A stretch of DNA of 8,852 nt from Victivallales bacterium (GTDB taxonomy: Bacteria; Verrucomicrobiota; Lentisphaeria; Oligosphaerales; Lenti-02). Positions within the stretch are counted from its first letter, which is position 1. Each line of letters starts with the position of its first letter. Below the pieces are notes generated by a model. It was not told the origin of the DNA and made no database searches. It worked only from the letters and a program-made list of their open reading frames with translations. Shown here piece by piece: positions 6,786-8,852 of the stretch. Both the position numbers and the translations under genes were made by a program. Where the stretch lies: positions 1 to 8,852 of the forward strand of contig JABGQJ010000292.1 in the NCBI GenBank assembly GCA_018648945.1, in the 5' to 3' direction.

Positions 6786-7985
6786 TCACTCGGGCATGAG
6801 GGGGATCGGTTCGGGGGCACCGCTGGCAATGGACTTCATGGCGTACTCCGCAACCGCAACGGCATGGCGGCCATCGACGGCGTCCGGATGGATATGATTG
6901 CCTGTGCGGGTGCCATCGATGATGGCGCGAACCATGCCGGCGTCGCCGCCACCGTGGCTGCCGCTGAACTCCACGCTGGGGAGACGTTGCGGTTGGCCTT
7001 CGTCCATCGCTCCGACGAAGGGAGTGAACTCGACGAATGGATCGGGGCCGTCGAGGACGGCATGCAGACTGCCCTTCGTGCCCCAGAGCCAGACTTCCTT
7101 GCGGTTCACCGGCGCGAAGTAGATGGCTGAGTAGCTCACGCGCAGGCCACTGGCGTACTCGATGTGGATGTGCATGTTGTCTTCGGTGTCCGTGTCGGGC
7201 ATAAACACGCAGTGGTCGAAGGCATGTTCGCCCTTCTCGCGCGGGCCACCGTTGACCCAGGTCGGGGACTTGACCGTACCGAAGGCGAACGGGCACGAGG
7301 CCGCCTCGGGGCAGTGGCGGCAGTAGCGATCCGCAGCCTCGGGGCGACCGCCGAAGAAGCCCTGGCCGGCGGTGGCAGTCGTGCGCACCGGCGCGGCGTC
7401 GGCCCAGCCGTTGATCATGTCGATGTAGTGGATGCCCTTCTGCATCAACACGCCGCCCCAGCAACGCTTGCGGAAGTCACGTAGAAAATAGGTGTAGCCA
7501 CGTGCTTCCTGGTGCACGAACACGGCGGTGACGGGCGGCCCGATCAGGCCATCGCGCAGGGCTTGGGCGACAGTCTGCACGGGCGGACTGTAGCGGAGTT
7601 CACAGCCCACCACGACGGCCACGCCATGCTCTCGGGTCAGGGCACAGATGTGGTCGGCCTGGGCCGTGGTCGAGGCCATGGGCTTCTCGATGAAGACGTT
7701 CTTGCCGGACTCGATGACGCGCCGCGCCAAGTCGTAGTGGGTGCGGTCGGGGGTGCCGACCACGACCCAGTCCAGATCGCCGCGGGCGAGGAGTTCGGCC
7801 AAGTCGGTGGTGCAGCGCGGCCTGGCCCCGCCGGCCTCGAATCTCTCCCGGCCCACGTCGAACGCGGCGGGGTTGACGTCTGTGACGATCCGGACCTCGG
7901 CATCACCGGTCTCATTGAAGAGCTTGCCGACATACGCGCCGCGCCCCATACCGCCAACCAGACCGATGCCGAGTTTCCTGTCGAT
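6786..7985 (-). CDS. Gfo/Idh/MocA family NAD(P)-dependent oxidoreductase
   Basis: Read from 7985 this is a 399-residue protein, a normal length for the family. These cytoplasmic enzymes oxidise, reduce or epimerise sugars and sugar derivatives using NAD(P). The N-terminal Rossmann fold shows KLGIGLVGGMGRGAYVG (glycine-rich loop, residues 4-20), an acidic residue after strand two (VTDVNP) and the family motif EKP (E100-P102) in VFIEKPMAST. The second domain has KGIHYIDMINGW with H186 and D189 in the usual catalytic region. A cysteine cluster, C222, C225 and C231 (YCRHCPEAASCPF), resembles the CxxC...CPY motif in some family members. The first ATG in frame, at 7949, would remove half of the nucleotide-binding loop. 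An AGGAGG lies 7 bases before an ATC at 7985, which is therefore taken as the probable start. The specific substrate cannot be told. Confidence 0.9.
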   Translation of the reverse strand: MDRKLGIGLVGGMGRGAYVGKLFNETGDAEVRIVTDVNPAAFDVGRERFEAGGARPRCTTDLAELLARGDLDWVVVGTPDRTHYDLARRVIESGKNVFIEKPMASTTAQADHICALTREHGVAVVVGCELRYSPPVQTVAQALRDGLIGPPVTAVFVHQEARGYTYFLRDFRKRCWGGVLMQKGIHYIDMINGWADAAPVRTTATAGQGFFGGRPEAADRYCRHCPEAASCPFAFGTVKSPTWVNGGPREKGEHAFDHCVFMPDTDTEDNMHIHIEYASGLRVSYSAIYFAPVNRKEVWLWGTKGSLHAVLDGPDPFVEFTPFVGAMDEGQPQRLPSVEFSGSHGGGDAGMVRAIIDGTRTGNHIHPDAVDGRHAVAVAEYAMKSIASGAPEPIPLMPE

Positions 7986-7991
7986 TGTACT

Positions 7992-7998
7992 CCCTCCT
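7992..7998 (-). promoter_or_regulatory. Strong Shine-Dalgarno that points to an ATC start
   Basis: The minus strand reads AGGAGGG here, a near-perfect Shine-Dalgarno. Seven bases downstream of AGGAGG is ATC (7985-7983), in frame with the complete oxidoreductase. No ATG, GTG or TTG lies at a workable distance. The next in-frame alternatives are CTG at 7961 and ATG at 7949, both within or after the dinucleotide-binding loop. Confidence 0.6.
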
Positions 7999-8039
7999 GG
8001 GGCAGTAGGGCTTCAGCGATCCGAGTCAGGCCACACGCT

Positions 8040-8067
8040 ACTATCTGCCATTCGGTGATATTGCCAA
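8040..8067 (-). promoter_or_regulatory. Candidate promoter for the oxidoreductase gene
   Basis: On the minus strand TTGGCA (8067-8062, 5 of 6 matches) is followed after 16 bases by GATAGT (8045-8040, 4 of 6 matches). Transcription would begin near 8033, about 48 nt before the proposed start at 7985. The match is moderate and based on the E. coli consensus. Confidence 0.3.
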
Positions 8068-8170
8068 TCCTCGGGGTCAAGAGCATGGGTGCGCCCCCGG
8101 CTCTGCCGCACCACACCACGCCACCGACCTGCCACCCCTGGCACATCTGCATCGTGCAAGAGAGGAAAGA

Positions 8171-8256
8171 GCCGGCTGGAAGCCAGCGCTCCCGGCCACG
8201 TCCTGGTGGGCATCGTTTCCCGTCGCCCTACGGGCTCCGCGCTCGAGGACGAGCGC
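8171..8256. repeat. Cluster of three short hairpins in intergenic DNA
   Basis: Three palindromes follow each other: GCTGG-AAG-CCAGC at 8175-8187, GCCC-TAC-GGGC at 8225-8235, and GCGCTCG-AGGA-CGAGCGC at 8239-8256, a perfect 7-bp stem. The first (GCCGGCTGGAAGCCAGCGCT) has the look of dispersed intergenic repeats found in many GC-rich environmental bacteria; that is my recollection of the pattern, not a search result. The cluster lies just downstream of the stop of the gene at 8306 on the minus strand and lacks T-tracts. The remainder of 7986-8305 holds only the promoter and Shine-Dalgarno candidates of the oxidoreductase. Confidence 0.45.
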
Positions 8257-8305
8257 ATCTCCAAGCGTGGGGTCGGCAAGGTCGGGAGGCCGTTGGGGCG
8301 GGAGG

Positions 8306-8852
8306 TCAGGGCTCGACGGTGATGGTGACTTGGTCGAGGTAGAGGGTGCACTTGCTGGTGTTGGGATTGAAGCCAATGCACTGGACGCGGCGGATGGCTT
8401 CTTCGGCGAAGGGGAGGTCTTTGACAGTCTGGTCGCCGACGGTGAGAGCGAACGTGCCCTCGGCGAGATCGGCGACGATCTGCACGTCGAACCAGGTGTC
8501 GGGCTGGAAGGTGAGGCCTTCGATCTTGTTGGTGATGCTCTTGAAGAAGCTGACGCTGCCGTCGGGCCAGAAGCGAACGTGGAAGGCGCGGCGTTGGAAC
8601 TCCTCGAGGCGGGTGTCGAAGGCATCGATATCCACAGCAGCGCGGTTGGTGGAGGGGACATAGAGCCGGGCCTTGACGGTCATGGTGCCACCGGTGGTAT
8701 CGGCGGCATCCTGCGGAGCGAGCTTGACCCAGGCGCGCCCGCCAGCGTTCATCTGCTCGTCCTTGCGGGTGGCCATGAGGTAGTGGTTGGGGCCGGGCTT
8801 GCCAGAGCCGACGGGATCGTCGCTCAGCACGCGCACGCGGTCGTCTTCGCCG
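8306..8852 (-). CDS. C-terminal part of a larger protein with a ConA-like domain
   Basis: The minus strand is open from the window edge to a TGA at 8306-8308, giving 181 residues that start GEDDRVRVLSDDPVGSGKPG. The gene begins outside the window. Residues before TTGGTMTVKARLYVP look like the linker or first strand; the rest alternates hydrophobic and polar residues as in LamG/concanavalin A-like sandwiches. Visible elements are FHVRFWPDGSVSFFKS, DTWFDVQIVADL, TFALTVGDQTVKDLPF and the closing strand CTLYLDQVTITVEP. Such domains commonly bind carbohydrate at the end of secreted enzymes, but the N-terminal part needed to name the protein is missing. A partly intact copy lies at 5930-6323 and a remnant at 4908-4960, both on the same strand. 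It precedes the oxidoreductase gene by about 320 nt, which makes co-transcription doubtful. Confidence 0.8.
   Translation of the reverse strand, partial: GEDDRVRVLSDDPVGSGKPGPNHYLMATRKDEQMNAGGRAWVKLAPQDAADTTGGTMTVKARLYVPSTNRAAVDIDAFDTRLEEFQRRAFHVRFWPDGSVSFFKSITNKIEGLTFQPDTWFDVQIVADLAEGTFALTVGDQTVKDLPFAEEAIRRVQCIGFNPNTSKCTLYLDQVTITVEP

Noticed and set aside
7512..8342. 276-residue plus-strand open frame
   Set aside because: It is antisense to the oxidoreductase and crosses the hairpin-rich intergenic region; no motif is seen.
1..8852. tRNA, rRNA, transposase or integrase genes
   Set aside because: No stretch with cloverleaf or rRNA-like sequence and no open frame with transposase or integrase motifs was seen by eye.

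Overview
The window looks like a GC-rich bacterial chromosome segment. The gene content is a large secreted heparinase II/III-type protein with a discoidin-like front domain, small secreted concanavalin A-like (LamG/DUF1080-type) proteins and a Gfo/Idh/MocA oxidoreductase. This is the style of polysaccharide-degrading bacteria of the Planctomycetota/Verrucomicrobiota/Lentisphaerota or Armatimonadota type. That assignment is an inference from gene families; no rRNA, tRNA or other phylogenetic marker is present.

Layout. Positions 1-455 hold two short minus-strand membrane-protein genes, the first cut by the window edge. Positions 456-862 are a gene-free stretch full of structured DNA: an imperfect hairpin, two tandem 73-nt repeats that each contain a long imperfect palindrome, a perfect 9-bp hairpin, a terminator-like hairpin with TTTT, and then a promoter-like pair. 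Positions 863-4888 (+) encode one 1341-residue exported protein with a polysaccharide-lyase-like architecture. Facing it, 5161-5847 (-) encodes a small exported ConA-like protein. Positions 5930-6323 (-) hold a 5'-truncated copy of the C-terminal domain of the gene at the right edge, and a third, very short remnant of the same domain lies at 4908-4960 (-). Positions 6398-6748 (+) encode a small membrane protein that converges on 6786-7985 (-), a Gfo/Idh/MocA dehydrogenase whose best start codon appears to be ATC. Positions 7986-8305 are a second intergenic stretch with a cluster of hairpins. Positions 8306-8852 (-) are the C-terminal part of a larger protein that runs off the window.

How the parts may work together (inference): the exported lyase-like protein would cleave an acidic polysaccharide outside the cytoplasm, the ConA-like proteins could bind carbohydrate, and the Gfo/Idh/MocA enzyme would oxidise or epimerise a released sugar or sugar acid in the cytoplasm. 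The genes do not form one operon, so this link rests only on proximity and family.

The most noteworthy points are the three graded copies of one protein tail on the same strand, the palindromic repeat array before the lyase gene (possibly a structured RNA or a REP-like element), and the apparent non-canonical ATC start of the oxidoreductase. I did not find an unmistakable new multi-gene system.
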